This document shows positions 54,477-62,924 of a stretch of DNA of 64,000 bases, piece by piece. Numbering within the stretch: the first letter of the stretch is position 1; each line of letters begins with the position of its first letter. The position numbers and the translations under genes were made by a program. The DNA is from Mycolicibacterium chubuense (lineage in GTDB: Bacteria; Actinomycetota; Actinomycetes; Mycobacteriales; Mycobacteriaceae): assembly GCF_001044255.1 (NCBI RefSeq), contig NZ_JYNX01000060.1, positions 215,229-279,228 on the forward strand. The letters run 5' to 3'. The notes below the pieces were generated by a model. The model did not search any database. It worked only from the letters and a program-made list of their open reading frames with translations, and was not told the origin of the DNA.

Positions 54477-55592
54477 TCAGCCGCGTGGTGTCGTGGTGAT
54501 GTGCACGTGGTCGAAGTGGCCGTACCCGGAGGCCTGCGGACCGGCCGGCGTGGAGTAGGTTCCCCGCCAGATCACATCCTGCAGGCCGAATCGTCCCGCA
54601 TTGGCCAACGCGAACGCGCGAATCTGATCGCCGAGCGCGATGCCCTCGGGGCTGTCGGGGTTCGGGATCATGATGTCGATCGCCAGGCCGCGGGGATGCC
54701 ACGGCTTGGAGTCCGGCCGGACGCCGTCGATGGTGGCGATCTGGGGAAACTGCCGGCTGATGGCCCGCGCGGCCAGGATGGTGTTGGGCTGTAGCCCAGC
54801 CTCGTTCGCCACCCCGACCGGCAGCGCCTCGGGGATGTCAGCGAGCGCAGGCGCGGGAGGCGGAGCCAGGTCGCCGGGAGGAAGGCCGGGCATGGCCACG
54901 ATCGCCGGGTCCTGCGGTGGCAGCGCCGCCGGTGGCGGAGGTGCAGCGTCGACGATCGCCTGCTGTCGCGGTGTCAACGCCGCGTACTGCGCCTCGGCGG
55001 CCGAGATCTGGCGAAGGAGGTCCTGCCACTTGGCCTGCAGCTCTGCCCGGACCGCGGCGGCCCGCTCGGCCGCGACCCGAGCGTCTGCGGCCGATCTCTC
55101 CGAGGTCTGCGCGGCCGTGGCCGCGCGCTCCCGTGTCGCCCGATACGCCTTCATCTGATCGGCCGTCGTGGCGCCCACCATCCGCTGCAGCGACAGCCGG
55201 TCGATGAGGTGCTGCGGTGAAACCGCGGTGAGGACGGCGACCATCTGACTGTCGCCACCACTCATGTAGTCCATCGCGGCCACCCGGTCGACGGCGGCCT
55301 GAAACGGCAGGAGCTGAGCATTCGCGAGTTCCAGGGCCGCCAGATCGGCGCGGTGACGGTCGGTTGCCGCGACCTGCTCGGCCAGCGTCGCATCGGCCTC
55401 GCGCTGGGCTGCGGTGACGGCCTCGCGGCTCTGCACCGCCTGCTGGGACAGCTCGTTGAGCCGAGCCAATGCGTCGTCCGCCGGGTCCGCCCGGACGCCG
55501 CCGATGGCTGCGGCCGCCATCGCGACGGCGACCACGAGACCGCTCACCGTGCGGCGAAGGCCGGGGCGTACGCCTGTTACGCGGATGGTCAC
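54477..55592 (-). CDS. Secreted coiled-coil protein with M15-like C-terminal domain
   Basis: A 371-residue exported protein. A signal peptide is near residues 1-35 (GLVVAVAMAAAAIGGVRADP), then a coiled coil to about residue 200 (LNELSQQAVQSREAVTAAQR), a proline-rich linker (VDAAPPPPAALPPQDPAI), and a C-terminal domain with KPWHPRGLAIDIMIP and GYGHFDHVHITTTP. The His/Asp pattern resembles M15-type D,D-carboxypeptidase folds, so a cell-wall role is likely but catalytic activity is uncertain. GTG 55592 follows GAGAGG. Confidence 0.8.
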   Translation of the reverse strand: MTIRVTGVRPGLRRTVSGLVVAVAMAAAAIGGVRADPADDALARLNELSQQAVQSREAVTAAQREADATLAEQVAATDRHRADLAALELANAQLLPFQAAVDRVAAMDYMSGGDSQMVAVLTAVSPQHLIDRLSLQRMVGATTADQMKAYRATRERAATAAQTSERSAADARVAAERAAAVRAELQAKWQDLLRQISAAEAQYAALTPRQQAIVDAAPPPPAALPPQDPAIVAMPGLPPGDLAPPPAPALADIPEALPVGVANEAGLQPNTILAARAISRQFPQIATIDGVRPDSKPWHPRGLAIDIMIPNPDSPEGIALGDQIRAFALANAGRFGLQDVIWRGTYSTPAGPQASGYGHFDHVHITTTPRG

Positions 55593-55682
55593 GATCCCTC
55601 TCTCACGGACCGACCCTGGTCCGGCTGTCGACACCCCGGGCAAGGCTACGAACTGTGACCGGCGATGTCCACCGGGCGACGC

Positions 55683-56105
55683 TCAGTTCAGGATCTCGGC
55701 ACGCTCGTCGGAGAGGAGCACGGAGAGTCGCTCCCGCCATGTCTGCAGCTGCTCGGGTGTCAGGCGCGTCCACTCGGTGATTTCCCCGACGATCCGCAGA
55801 GGTGCGGTACTGCGATAGGACCGCGTCGGATTGCCGGGAAACTTCTTGTCGGTCACGTTCGGGTCGTTCTCGAACTCCCCGATCGGTTCGACTTCGTACA
55901 CCCTCGGCTGCGCCGCGCCCGCGGCCAACTCGGCCGCGATTTCCGCAGCGAGGCCGGCTCCCTCCACGCGCGATGTGAAGTAGATGTGGTTCATCACGAT
56001 CTCGGGACGGTAGTTCGACGGCCGGCCGGCAGTGAGGAACTCACCCACGCTCAAGTCGGCGATGGTGCCGTGGAAGAACGGACCGTCATCAAGCGGTGCG
56101 GACAC
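55683..56105 (-). CDS. arr: Rifampin ADP-ribosyltransferase Arr
   Basis: A 140-residue enzyme that transfers ADP-ribose from NAD+ to the C23 hydroxyl of rifamycins, inactivating them. FFHGTIADLSVGEFL, NHIYFTSRVEGAGLAAEI, YEVEPIGEFENDPNVTDKK and PGNPTRSYRS match Arr closely, including the conserved His (HGT), Tyr and Asp active-site residues, and the length is that of M. smegmatis Arr (143). GTG 56105 is the start, following AAGGGGG. Intrinsic arr genes are common in fast-growing mycobacteria. No mobile element is adjacent. Confidence 0.93.
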   Translation of the reverse strand: MSAPLDDGPFFHGTIADLSVGEFLTAGRPSNYRPEIVMNHIYFTSRVEGAGLAAEIAAELAAGAAQPRVYEVEPIGEFENDPNVTDKKFPGNPTRSYRSTAPLRIVGEITEWTRLTPEQLQTWRERLSVLLSDERAEILN

Positions 56106-56218
56106 CTGAAACCCCCTTCAGATGGAAACGAGACGGGCCAGCATGCATCACAGACGGGGCCTTGCCGCAAGCCCCCCACCGCGCCCTATCCTGGAATGGG
56201 AAGCCCGGCCGAGCGATC

Positions 56219-57121
56219 TCACTGCGCGCGAGAGGCGGCCGCCGCATCCAGCAGGACATCGACCAGGCGCGCGGCCGCGGGAGTCAGCCTGTTCGCCGGA
56301 GGGGCGGCAAGGTATACCTGCCACAGCACGGGGATGGCCAGTTCGACGGCGCGCAGGTTGCCGAATCTCCCCGATTCCGACACCGGCATGAAGGTGACTC
56401 CGAGGCCGGCGCGGACCAGAGCGGCGATCTCAGCGAACCCGGCCGGAACTTCGTACAGCGTGCGCGGCTGCACTCCTGCGGAGTGAAAGGCGTCGTCGAC
56501 CAGACGGCGCAGGCCGAACCCCGGCGGAAATCCGACCAGGTCGTCGTCGGCGACATCAACGAGACTGACCGCACCCCGGGCGGCCAGCGGGTGGTCCTCA
56601 CGACAGACGAACACCATCGGCTCCTCGAACAGCAGCCGCATCTCGAGTTGAGGCGGAAAACGTTCGGGCACCGAGATCAGCGCGACGTCCAGCGACCCCT
56701 CCACCAGGGCGGACAGATAGGTCGAGGCCCCCGTCTGACTCAACCGCAACCGCAACCGCACGAACGGGTGCTCGCGGTGGAAATCACCGAGTGCGCCGGC
56801 CACATCCATCGGCCCGTAGGAGATCAGTGATCCGAATTCGACTGTGCCTGAGAGGGTTCCACGATATCCGGCGACCGATTCGGCAGCGTTGCGACTGACG
56901 CGAAGCACCTCGAAGGCGTGAGAACGGAAGCGCTCGCCCGCCGCGGTGAGGCGGATCTGCTGGCGGGCCCGATCGAACAGCTCGACGCCGAGTTCACGCT
57001 CCAGCTTCGCGACGGAGGTCGACAGCGCCGACTGAACCACGTGCACCCGTTCGGCGGCGCGGGTGAAGCTCAGTTCATCGGCGACGGCGACGAAGTACTC
57101 GATCTGGCGGAACTCCACCAC
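56219..57121 (-). CDS. LysR family transcriptional regulator
   Basis: A 300-residue LysR regulator. EFRQIEYFVAVADELSFTRA and VVQSALSTSVAKLERELGVEL are the helix-turn-helix, followed by a substrate-binding domain with VEFGSLISYGPMDVAGAL and GFPPGFGLRRLVDDAF. It diverges from the Tat-lipoprotein hydrolase operon at 57202; the palindrome at 57140-57156 is the likely binding site, and the operon the likely target. Ligand unknown. Confidence 0.88.
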   Translation of the reverse strand: MVEFRQIEYFVAVADELSFTRAAERVHVVQSALSTSVAKLERELGVELFDRARQQIRLTAAGERFRSHAFEVLRVSRNAAESVAGYRGTLSGTVEFGSLISYGPMDVAGALGDFHREHPFVRLRLRLSQTGASTYLSALVEGSLDVALISVPERFPPQLEMRLLFEEPMVFVCREDHPLAARGAVSLVDVADDDLVGFPPGFGLRRLVDDAFHSAGVQPRTLYEVPAGFAEIAALVRAGLGVTFMPVSESGRFGNLRAVELAIPVLWQVYLAAPPANRLTPAAARLVDVLLDAAAASRAQ

Positions 57122-57139
57122 CTGACCCTATCGCTTCTA

Positions 57140-57156
57140 TAGATGGTTTCCATCTA
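57140..57156. promoter_or_regulatory. LysR-type operator
   Basis: TAGATGGTTTCCATCTA is a perfect 7-3-7 inverted repeat. The half TAGATGG is repeated at 57172-57178, 25 bases downstream and 24 bases before the ATG at 57202. This double arrangement (a full site and a half site) is as expected for LysR recognition and activation sites in the 80-base divergent gap. Confidence 0.6.
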
Positions 57157-57201
57157 AGACAATCGTTGGACTAGATGGATCGCGTGGGCTGTCATGGACG
57201 T

Positions 57202-58206
57202 ATGGCGCTCACCAGACGAGACTTCGGACTACTCGCCACGATGGCCAGTGCCGTCACCCTGGCGGGCTGCGCATCGACGCCGGCCAAGGCCGGACCACCC
57301 GCCGCACCGACACACTCACTTGGTGCGGTGGCCCAGATCGCTGCCGGCGACCTCGACATCGGCTACACCGAGGCGGGCCCGCCCAACGGACAACCCGTCG
57401 TCCTGCTGCACGGCTGGCCCTACGACATCCACAGCTATGCCGATGTGTCGGCGATCCTCGCGGCGCAGGGGTTCCGGGTGATCGTGCCGTATCTGCGCGG
57501 CTTCGGGACGACGACATTCCGGTCTTCCGAGACCATGCGCAACGGCCAGCAAGCCGCGCTCGCGCACGACACCGTCGCGCTGATGGATGCCCTCGGCATC
57601 CGCAGCGCGATCCTCGGCGGGTACGACTGGGGTGGTCGCACCGCCAACAACGTGGCAGCGCTGTGGCCGCACCGTGTTGCAGGCCTGGTGGCGGTCAGCG
57701 GTTACCTCACCGTCGATCTGGCCGCCAACCTCAAACCACTACCGCCGCAGGCCGAATACGGCTGGTGGTACCAGTACTACTTCGCCACACCCCGCGGCGA
57801 GGCCGGCTATCGCGAGCACACCAAAGACTTCAACCGGCTCATCTGGACCAACGCATCCCCCCTCTGGCGCTTCGACGACGCCACCTACGACCTGACCGCT
57901 GCGGCCTTCGACAACCCCGACCACGTCGACGTCGTCATCCACAACTACCGCTGGCGGCTCAGCCTCGCACCCGGCGAGAGCCGCTACGACGCCGACGAGA
58001 AGCTCTTGGCCACTCGGCCGGCGATCACGGTTCCGACCATCACGATAAGTAGCGACTTCGACGGGGCGGCCAAAGACGGCAGCGCCTACCGATCGCTCTA
58101 CACGGGCCCCTACCAACACCGCGTGCTCGACGGCATCGGGCACAACGTGCCGCAGGAGGCCCCTCAGCAGTTCGCGTCGGCGATCACCGACGTCGCCGAA
58201 CACTAG
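57202..58206 (+). CDS. Tat-exported alpha/beta hydrolase lipoprotein
   Basis: A 334-residue hydrolase with the Tat motif TRRDFGLLATM followed by lipobox LAGC (Cys near residue 24), so it is folded before export and lipid-anchored. The fold is epoxide-hydrolase/haloalkane-dehalogenase-like: VVLLHGWPYDIHSYADV (oxyanion region), GGYDWGGRTANNVA with Asp as the nucleophile, and GIGHNVPQEAP with the catalytic His. The substrate is unknown, but an export hydrolase beside SDR and SRPBCC genes suggests degradation of a foreign or lipidic compound. First gene of the LysR-controlled operon. Confidence 0.82.
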   Translation: MALTRRDFGLLATMASAVTLAGCASTPAKAGPPAAPTHSLGAVAQIAAGDLDIGYTEAGPPNGQPVVLLHGWPYDIHSYADVSAILAAQGFRVIVPYLRGFGTTTFRSSETMRNGQQAALAHDTVALMDALGIRSAILGGYDWGGRTANNVAALWPHRVAGLVAVSGYLTVDLAANLKPLPPQAEYGWWYQYYFATPRGEAGYREHTKDFNRLIWTNASPLWRFDDATYDLTAAAFDNPDHVDVVIHNYRWRLSLAPGESRYDADEKLLATRPAITVPTITISSDFDGAAKDGSAYRSLYTGPYQHRVLDGIGHNVPQEAPQQFASAITDVAEH

Positions 58207-58214
58207 AGAAACGG

Positions 58215-58982
58215 ATGACACTGATGAATGCATCAAATCTCGCGGGACGCACCGCCCTGGTCACCGGCTCCACCTCCGGTCTGGGAGCCGGCATCGCCGT
58301 CGCCCTGGCCCGCGCCGGCGCCCACGTCGTGGTCACCGGGCGGACCCGGTCGCGCGGCGAACAGGTGATCAGCCACATCGAATCAGACGGTGGGCATGCG
58401 GTTTTCGTCCCGGTGGACTTCTCCACCGGCCCCCAGGCCGTCAACGAGCTCGCGGTCGCCGCCACCGACGCCGCGGGCGGCCGCATCGACATCCTGGTCA
58501 ACAACGTCGCCACGCTCGTTCAGCCGGCGCCGACCGCTGAGGTCACCGCAGAAGAGATCTCCGGCGCGTTCGGCGTCAGCGTGATCACGCCGTTCCTGTT
58601 GACCGGTCTTCTCGCGCCGGCGATGGCGCAGCGCGGCGAGGGCGCGATCGTCAACATCGGCTCCATCAGCGGGATCAACGGCGCGGCGGGGTCGGCGCTC
58701 TACGGCGCCACCAAGGCCAGCGTGCACATGCTGACCAAGGCCTGGGCCGCCGAGTACGGGCCGTCGGGGGTGCGTGTAAACGCCGTGGCACCGGGTCCCA
58801 TCGCCACCGAACGCAACGAGGAGTTCGCCGACGGGATCGCGCCGATCCTGGAGCGGGTCCCGTCGCACCGGATGAGCACAGTCGACGAAGTCGCCAGTGT
58901 CGTCACGTTTCTGGCCGGTCCCGAAGCCGGCAACGTCCACGGCGCCATCTGGAGCGTCGACGGCGGAACGACGGCGATCTGA
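58215..58982 (+). CDS. SDR family oxidoreductase
   Basis: A 255-residue classical short-chain dehydrogenase. ALVTGSTSGLGAGIAVAL is the NAD(P) site, ILVNNVATLVQ the NNAG-type motif, and YGATKASVHMLTKA with the catalytic YxxxK near residue 160. It is 8 bases after the hydrolase gene and would be transcribed with it. Substrate unknown; it may oxidise the alcohol produced by the hydrolase. Confidence 0.87.
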   Translation: MTLMNASNLAGRTALVTGSTSGLGAGIAVALARAGAHVVVTGRTRSRGEQVISHIESDGGHAVFVPVDFSTGPQAVNELAVAATDAAGGRIDILVNNVATLVQPAPTAEVTAEEISGAFGVSVITPFLLTGLLAPAMAQRGEGAIVNIGSISGINGAAGSALYGATKASVHMLTKAWAAEYGPSGVRVNAVAPGPIATERNEEFADGIAPILERVPSHRMSTVDEVASVVTFLAGPEAGNVHGAIWSVDGGTTAI

Positions 58983-58983
58983 C

Positions 58984-59412
58984 ATGCCCGCCGTTCACCT
59001 GCAGATGACATCGCGTCTGAGCGCTCCGCAACTGATGTCCGTGCTGACCGATTTCTCCGCGGCCCGGCCCGCGACGTGGCCGACCATCGACGCCGACCAC
59101 TTCGCCGTCCACGCCCTCGGCGACGGCTGGGCCGAGGTCACCGAGGGAACCGCAGCCGCGTGGGAGCGGGCCCGCTACGAGTGGGATGTCCGGCGCAGAC
59201 GGGTCACCGTGACCACCCACGATTCCAAGGTGTTCGGCCCGGGCGGCGGCTGGGTCTTCCAACTGACCCCGGAGACGGCGGGAACCCGTGTCGACATCGA
59301 ACTCACCCGCACACCTGCGACATTCGGGCGCCGACTCCTGGCAGCCCTTCTGCCGCTGGTCGCCCCACGATCATTGCGGAAGTCGTTCGCCGCGGCTCTG
59401 CAGGCGAGTTGA
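58984..59412 (+). CDS. SRPBCC-like small protein
   Basis: A 142-residue protein likely of the START/SRPBCC fold. LQMTSRLSAPQLMSVLTDFS and FAVHALGDGWAEVTEGT with VFGPGGGWVFQLTPETAGTR give the beta-strand layout. It starts 1 base after the SDR stop and ends one base into the esterase gene (TGATG), so it is coupled to both neighbours. Function is unknown; perhaps ligand delivery. Confidence 0.65.
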   Translation: MPAVHLQMTSRLSAPQLMSVLTDFSAARPATWPTIDADHFAVHALGDGWAEVTEGTAAAWERARYEWDVRRRRVTVTTHDSKVFGPGGGWVFQLTPETAGTRVDIELTRTPATFGRRLLAALLPLVAPRSLRKSFAAALQAS

Positions 59413-60317
59413 TGTCACTGCTTTCGCGACCCGTCGTCGCCGACACGTTGGCCCGGTTGTTCGCCGCCACGGTGAATCCCGCACCGAAACCCGCGGTGCG
59501 ATTCACCGAGATTCCGGGCCGCACGTCAGCGGTGTCGATCCCCAGCCGGTACGGCGCCGTCGCCGCCACGATCTACCACCCACCGAACGACGTCGAGCGG
59601 CCGCCGGTGTACCTCAACCTGCACGGGGGCGGCTTCGTGGTCGGTCACCCCGAACAGGACGATCCGTGGTGCCGGTACCTCGCCGCTCGCGCCGGCGTCG
59701 CCGTCGTCAACCCCGACTACGTGCTCGCCCCAAGACACCGCTTTCCCGCAGCGCCGCAACAGGTTTACGACATCGCCTGCTGGGTTGCCGACGGTGACCG
59801 CACCTGGGACGGCACCAGGTTGTGCGTGGGCGGACAGAGCGCCGGCGGGAACCTCGCCGCCGCCACTGCCCGTCAGGCACTGGACAACGGCGGCCCGCGC
59901 ATCGCCCTGCAGGTGCTGTTCTACGCGCCGTTGGATCTGGTCACGGCCACGCGGGACAAGCCGTCGGCGATCGGTGCTCGGGCCGTGATGAAGCCGTGGA
60001 TGGGAGAGGTCTTCGACACCGCCTACATCCCCGATCCCGCGTCACGACGCGACCGGCTGGCCTCACCGGCGAACGACGACGCGCACCTCGCCGGTATCGC
60101 GCCGGCCCTGGTGATCACCGCCGAACAGGACCGGCTGCGCGACGAGGCTCGCCGATACGCCGAAAAGCTCGATGCCGCAGGCGCGTTGGCCGAGTACTAC
60201 GAGACTCCCGGCGTGGACCACGGGTACAACATCATGAGCTCGGCGACCGACATCACCCGCGCGACCTACGACCGGATCTGCGGCCACGTCCTCCGCGCCA
60301 CCACGAGCGGCGAGTAG
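59412..60317 (+). CDS. Alpha/beta hydrolase, HSL-type esterase
   Basis: A 301-residue esterase of the hormone-sensitive-lipase family. LNLHGGGFVVGHPEQDD is the HGGG oxyanion motif, VGGQSAGGNLAAA the nucleophile (Ser in GQSAGG), DRLRDEARRYAEKL contains the catalytic Asp and GVDHGYNIM the His. It ends the four-gene operon (hydrolase lipoprotein, SDR, SRPBCC, esterase). It probably hydrolyses an acyl ester. Confident of the family, not the substrate. Confidence 0.87.
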   Translation: MSLLSRPVVADTLARLFAATVNPAPKPAVRFTEIPGRTSAVSIPSRYGAVAATIYHPPNDVERPPVYLNLHGGGFVVGHPEQDDPWCRYLAARAGVAVVNPDYVLAPRHRFPAAPQQVYDIACWVADGDRTWDGTRLCVGGQSAGGNLAAATARQALDNGGPRIALQVLFYAPLDLVTATRDKPSAIGARAVMKPWMGEVFDTAYIPDPASRRDRLASPANDDAHLAGIAPALVITAEQDRLRDEARRYAEKLDAAGALAEYYETPGVDHGYNIMSSATDITRATYDRICGHVLRATTSGE

Positions 60318-60327
60318 CCGCCCCGGG

Positions 60328-62088
60328 TCACCCCGCGAGGGCCAGACGCAGGGACGTGAACCGCGACGACACCAAGGACGTCGCCGACAGCGGCCGGAAC
60401 ACGGTGGTGACGGGAGCCACCGACGTACCGATGACCACGCCGGTGGCGGGACCCACCGGGGTTGCGATGGACACTGCTTGACCGGGCTCGCCGTAGATCC
60501 CGGCGCAGCTGCTCCCCTGGCACGCACCCGTCGACGAATCGATGCGGCTCGCGAAGATGTCGTTGATCCATCCGGCCATGAGAGTCTGTGCGGCCGACTT
60601 GTTCTCCTCGGTCGGGAACCCCTGGTTCAGGTACGAGATGAGCTGGATGGCCCGGCTCCCGCCCTGCATCGAGTCCAGGTGCTGCCCGTTGTCGAGAACC
60701 ACGCCGTTGAAGTGGCCGGGTCGGTGTGCATTCAGCGCCTCGTCGACGCGGCGGGGCGAGCCGTCCTCCCTGGGAGCCCCGAGCTCGATCACCGGGATGT
60801 AGGTGCCGAGCCCGTCGAGCTTGTCGAGCGCGTCCGCAAGCACCGATCCCGGCGGAGCGCCGTCGAGCGTGATGACACCGGCAAGCTGGTTGACCGCGCC
60901 GCTCGCGATCACCGCTTCGGCGTAGTAGCCGGCGGTGCCTGCGACGACTCCCGCTCCCAGCGAATGGCCGACCAGGGTGAACCGATCCGGCAGCGCGGCG
61001 TCGGCGCCATACCGCTTGGCGAAGCCGGCGGCCACCGCGCTGGCGGTCAGCGCGTCACGATCACCGAGCAGCAGGGCGGCGGTGGCGCGGTACACCTGAT
61101 CATCACCGAGCCAGAAGCCATCGCGCACATACGGATTCGACGACAGCGTCGGAACGACGACGATGCTGTTGGTGCGCTCGGCCAGCCAGGCTGCGGTGTA
61201 GCTGTACATCGGGCCGACGCCACGATAGCCGTGCTGCAGGTAGATGAACCGCTCCGGCAGTTCTTCACCATCGGGGTAGTACCAGTCCGCGCGGACGAAG
61301 CGCCCTTCGGTGATCTCCAGCCTGGAGCTGCGCACCGTGACGTTGACGCCCGCCGGCACCACCGGCGGGCCGGCGACGAAACGAATGGCGGCGCCGATGA
61401 TCTCCGTCACCAGCGACTGGATGACCTCCTGCAGCGTGCGCGGCTCGGGTGCCGCCGCAGCCGTCGGGGCGGCAAAGGCAGCCGACACGCGTTTCGCCGC
61501 AACGGTGTTGGTGGCCGCGACGGGTCGAGCCGGGGTGCTCGGTGGCGCGCTCTGTTCGTCACCGGAGCTCTCGGGGCTTGCCGGCCGGGGGTCGACCGAC
61601 TCCGGTTCGGCGGGGTCGTCCTGATCTCTCAGTTCGGGGGCGTCGTCCTCGACAGCCTGCTCGCCATCGGAACTCGACCCGGTCGTCGCGTCGTGATCAC
61701 GGTCAGACGCGGAATCGGTGTCGTCGCCGGTCTGGTTGTCGTTGCCGGTGTCCGTGTCGGCGTCTGAGTCGACATCCTCGTCGGACGCGTCGGGGGCCTC
61801 GTCGACAGCCGCGTCGTCGGCCTCCTCGGTATCGGTGTCGGTATCGGGGTCGGCGTCGGTGTCGGTGTCGGTGTCATCGGACGCGCTCGACGTATCCGCG
61901 CTGTCGCTCTCACCACCCGCGTCGTCTGACGCACGCGGACCACGATCAGCGGTGTCGGACGCACTGGCGGTAGCGCCCGCCGTGTCGGACCCGGTATCAG
62001 CGGCCGCCGTATCGGCCCCGGCAATCAACGCGGCCGACACACCCGCGGCCACCACACCTGCACCCATCCACGCTGACAGTTGCGCCAT
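60328..62088 (-). CDS. Secreted alpha/beta hydrolase with acidic repeat linker
   Basis: A 586-residue exported protein. The signal-like N-terminus MAQLSAWMGAGVVAAGVSAA ends near AAAD. Residues about 30-190 are an Asp/Thr/Ser-rich low-complexity segment with DTDTDADPDTDTDT repeats. Residues about 220-586 are a hydrolase domain: RFIYLQHGYRGVGPMYSYTA (oxyanion region), VGHSLGAGVVAGTAG (Ser nucleophile) and ELGAPREDGSPRRV. GGGGAG precedes the ATG at 62088. The domain resembles the alpha/beta hydrolase part of mycobacterial PE-linked or other secreted esterases. The acidic linker probably spaces it from the envelope. Confidence 0.72.
   Translation of the reverse strand: MAQLSAWMGAGVVAAGVSAALIAGADTAAADTGSDTAGATASASDTADRGPRASDDAGGESDSADTSSASDDTDTDTDADPDTDTDTEEADDAAVDEAPDASDEDVDSDADTDTGNDNQTGDDTDSASDRDHDATTGSSSDGEQAVEDDAPELRDQDDPAEPESVDPRPASPESSGDEQSAPPSTPARPVAATNTVAAKRVSAAFAAPTAAAAPEPRTLQEVIQSLVTEIIGAAIRFVAGPPVVPAGVNVTVRSSRLEITEGRFVRADWYYPDGEELPERFIYLQHGYRGVGPMYSYTAAWLAERTNSIVVVPTLSSNPYVRDGFWLGDDQVYRATAALLLGDRDALTASAVAAGFAKRYGADAALPDRFTLVGHSLGAGVVAGTAGYYAEAVIASGAVNQLAGVITLDGAPPGSVLADALDKLDGLGTYIPVIELGAPREDGSPRRVDEALNAHRPGHFNGVVLDNGQHLDSMQGGSRAIQLISYLNQGFPTEENKSAAQTLMAGWINDIFASRIDSSTGACQGSSCAGIYGEPGQAVSIATPVGPATGVVIGTSVAPVTTVFRPLSATSLVSSRFTSLRLALAG
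61827..61879. repeat. Hexanucleotide repeat encoding the Asp/Thr linker
   Basis: About nine imperfect GTCGGT-type 6-base units (GTATCG, GTGTCG, GGGTCG variants). On the minus strand they code the DTDTDADPDTDT part of the linker. Because the unit is 6 bases, slippage would change the linker by Asp-Thr pairs without breaking the frame. Confidence 0.7.
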
Positions 62089-62210
62089 TCCACTCCCCAA
62101 CTCGATATTGACGGCTGCGTCATTGACAGCCGTCAACAAACTAGAACACGTTTCACAGTGAATAGACAGTTTCGGTGATCTGGTCATTTTTGTGTCACGG
62201 CCCGCTGGGG

Positions 62211-62819
62211 TCAGTGGTGTAGCACTCGGCGCATCTGCCGATCCGTGGGCGGCGGTACGTCGACGGGAATGTCCGGCGAGACGAGACCCGCCAACCACAG
62301 CGCGACCAACCGAGCGCTCGCGCGCGGAGCGTCCTCGACGGTCCGGTGGATGAGACCGGCGTTGGCGATCAAGAGCACTGCGAGGTCGGCGGGCGACGCG
62401 TCGACGCGCACCATGCCGCTGCGTACCGCGCGCGTGAACACCGCGGTGATGGCGCGGCGGTGACGAGCACGAAGACTTTCGACGTGTGGCGACAACGGCC
62501 GTAGCGATGCCAGCAGATCGGCCAGTCCCCGGTTCGTGGCCTGCAGCGCGCAGGTGGAAACGACACAGTCGCGCAACGCGCTCACCGGATCGTCGGCCCG
62601 CGCAGCCTCTTCGGCGATGATGCAGTACCGCTCGAGATGGCCCGTGTAGACGGTCGACAGAAGCAGGTCCTGGGTAGGGAAGTGCCGGTACAACGTCGCG
62701 TTGCCGATCCCGGCGCGCCGGGCGATCTCGTTGAGCGACACGTCCACACCGTGCTCGGCGTAGACAGCCTCGGCGGCCGCCAGCACGGCAGCCCGATTGC
62801 GTTGGGCGTCAGCACGCAC
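62211..62819 (-). CDS. TetR family transcriptional regulator
   Basis: A 202-residue TetR regulator. VSLNEIARRAGIGNATLYRHFP is the helix-turn-helix with TQDLLL following. GTG 62819 has GGAGGG 7 bases upstream; the longer reading frame upstream is not conserved-looking. It diverges from the quinone oxidoreductase gene at 62925 with the inverted repeat at 62864-62895 between them; that gene is its likely target. Confidence 0.87.
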   Translation of the reverse strand: MRADAQRNRAAVLAAAEAVYAEHGVDVSLNEIARRAGIGNATLYRHFPTQDLLLSTVYTGHLERYCIIAEEAARADDPVSALRDCVVSTCALQATNRGLADLLASLRPLSPHVESLRARHRRAITAVFTRAVRSGMVRVDASPADLAVLLIANAGLIHRTVEDAPRASARLVALWLAGLVSPDIPVDVPPPTDRQMRRVLHH

Positions 62820-62863
62820 CCTTGACCCTCCGTCATCGTCACGCGGAATATCTGGGGATGGCT

Positions 62864-62895
62864 CCCCGTTTGATCGTACCGTCGAGATAACGGGG
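62864..62895. promoter_or_regulatory. Inverted repeat between TetR and oxidoreductase genes
   Basis: CCCCGTT (62864-62870) and AACGGGG (62889-62895) are perfect 7-base arms separated by 18 bases. The spacer is longer than usual for TetR, but the position in the divergent 105-base gap fits an operator. A second short hairpin (GGGGATGGCTCCCC) overlaps the left arm. Confidence 0.4.
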
Positions 62896-62924
62896 AAGAC
62901 CCCCCGAATTGAGAGGCGGTCCTC

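Noticed and set aside
60478-61767. A 429-codon plus-strand frame opposite the acidic-linker hydrolase
   Set aside because: Antisense to the hydrolase; the protein is Val/Gly/Arg-rich with no motif and ends in the repeat region.
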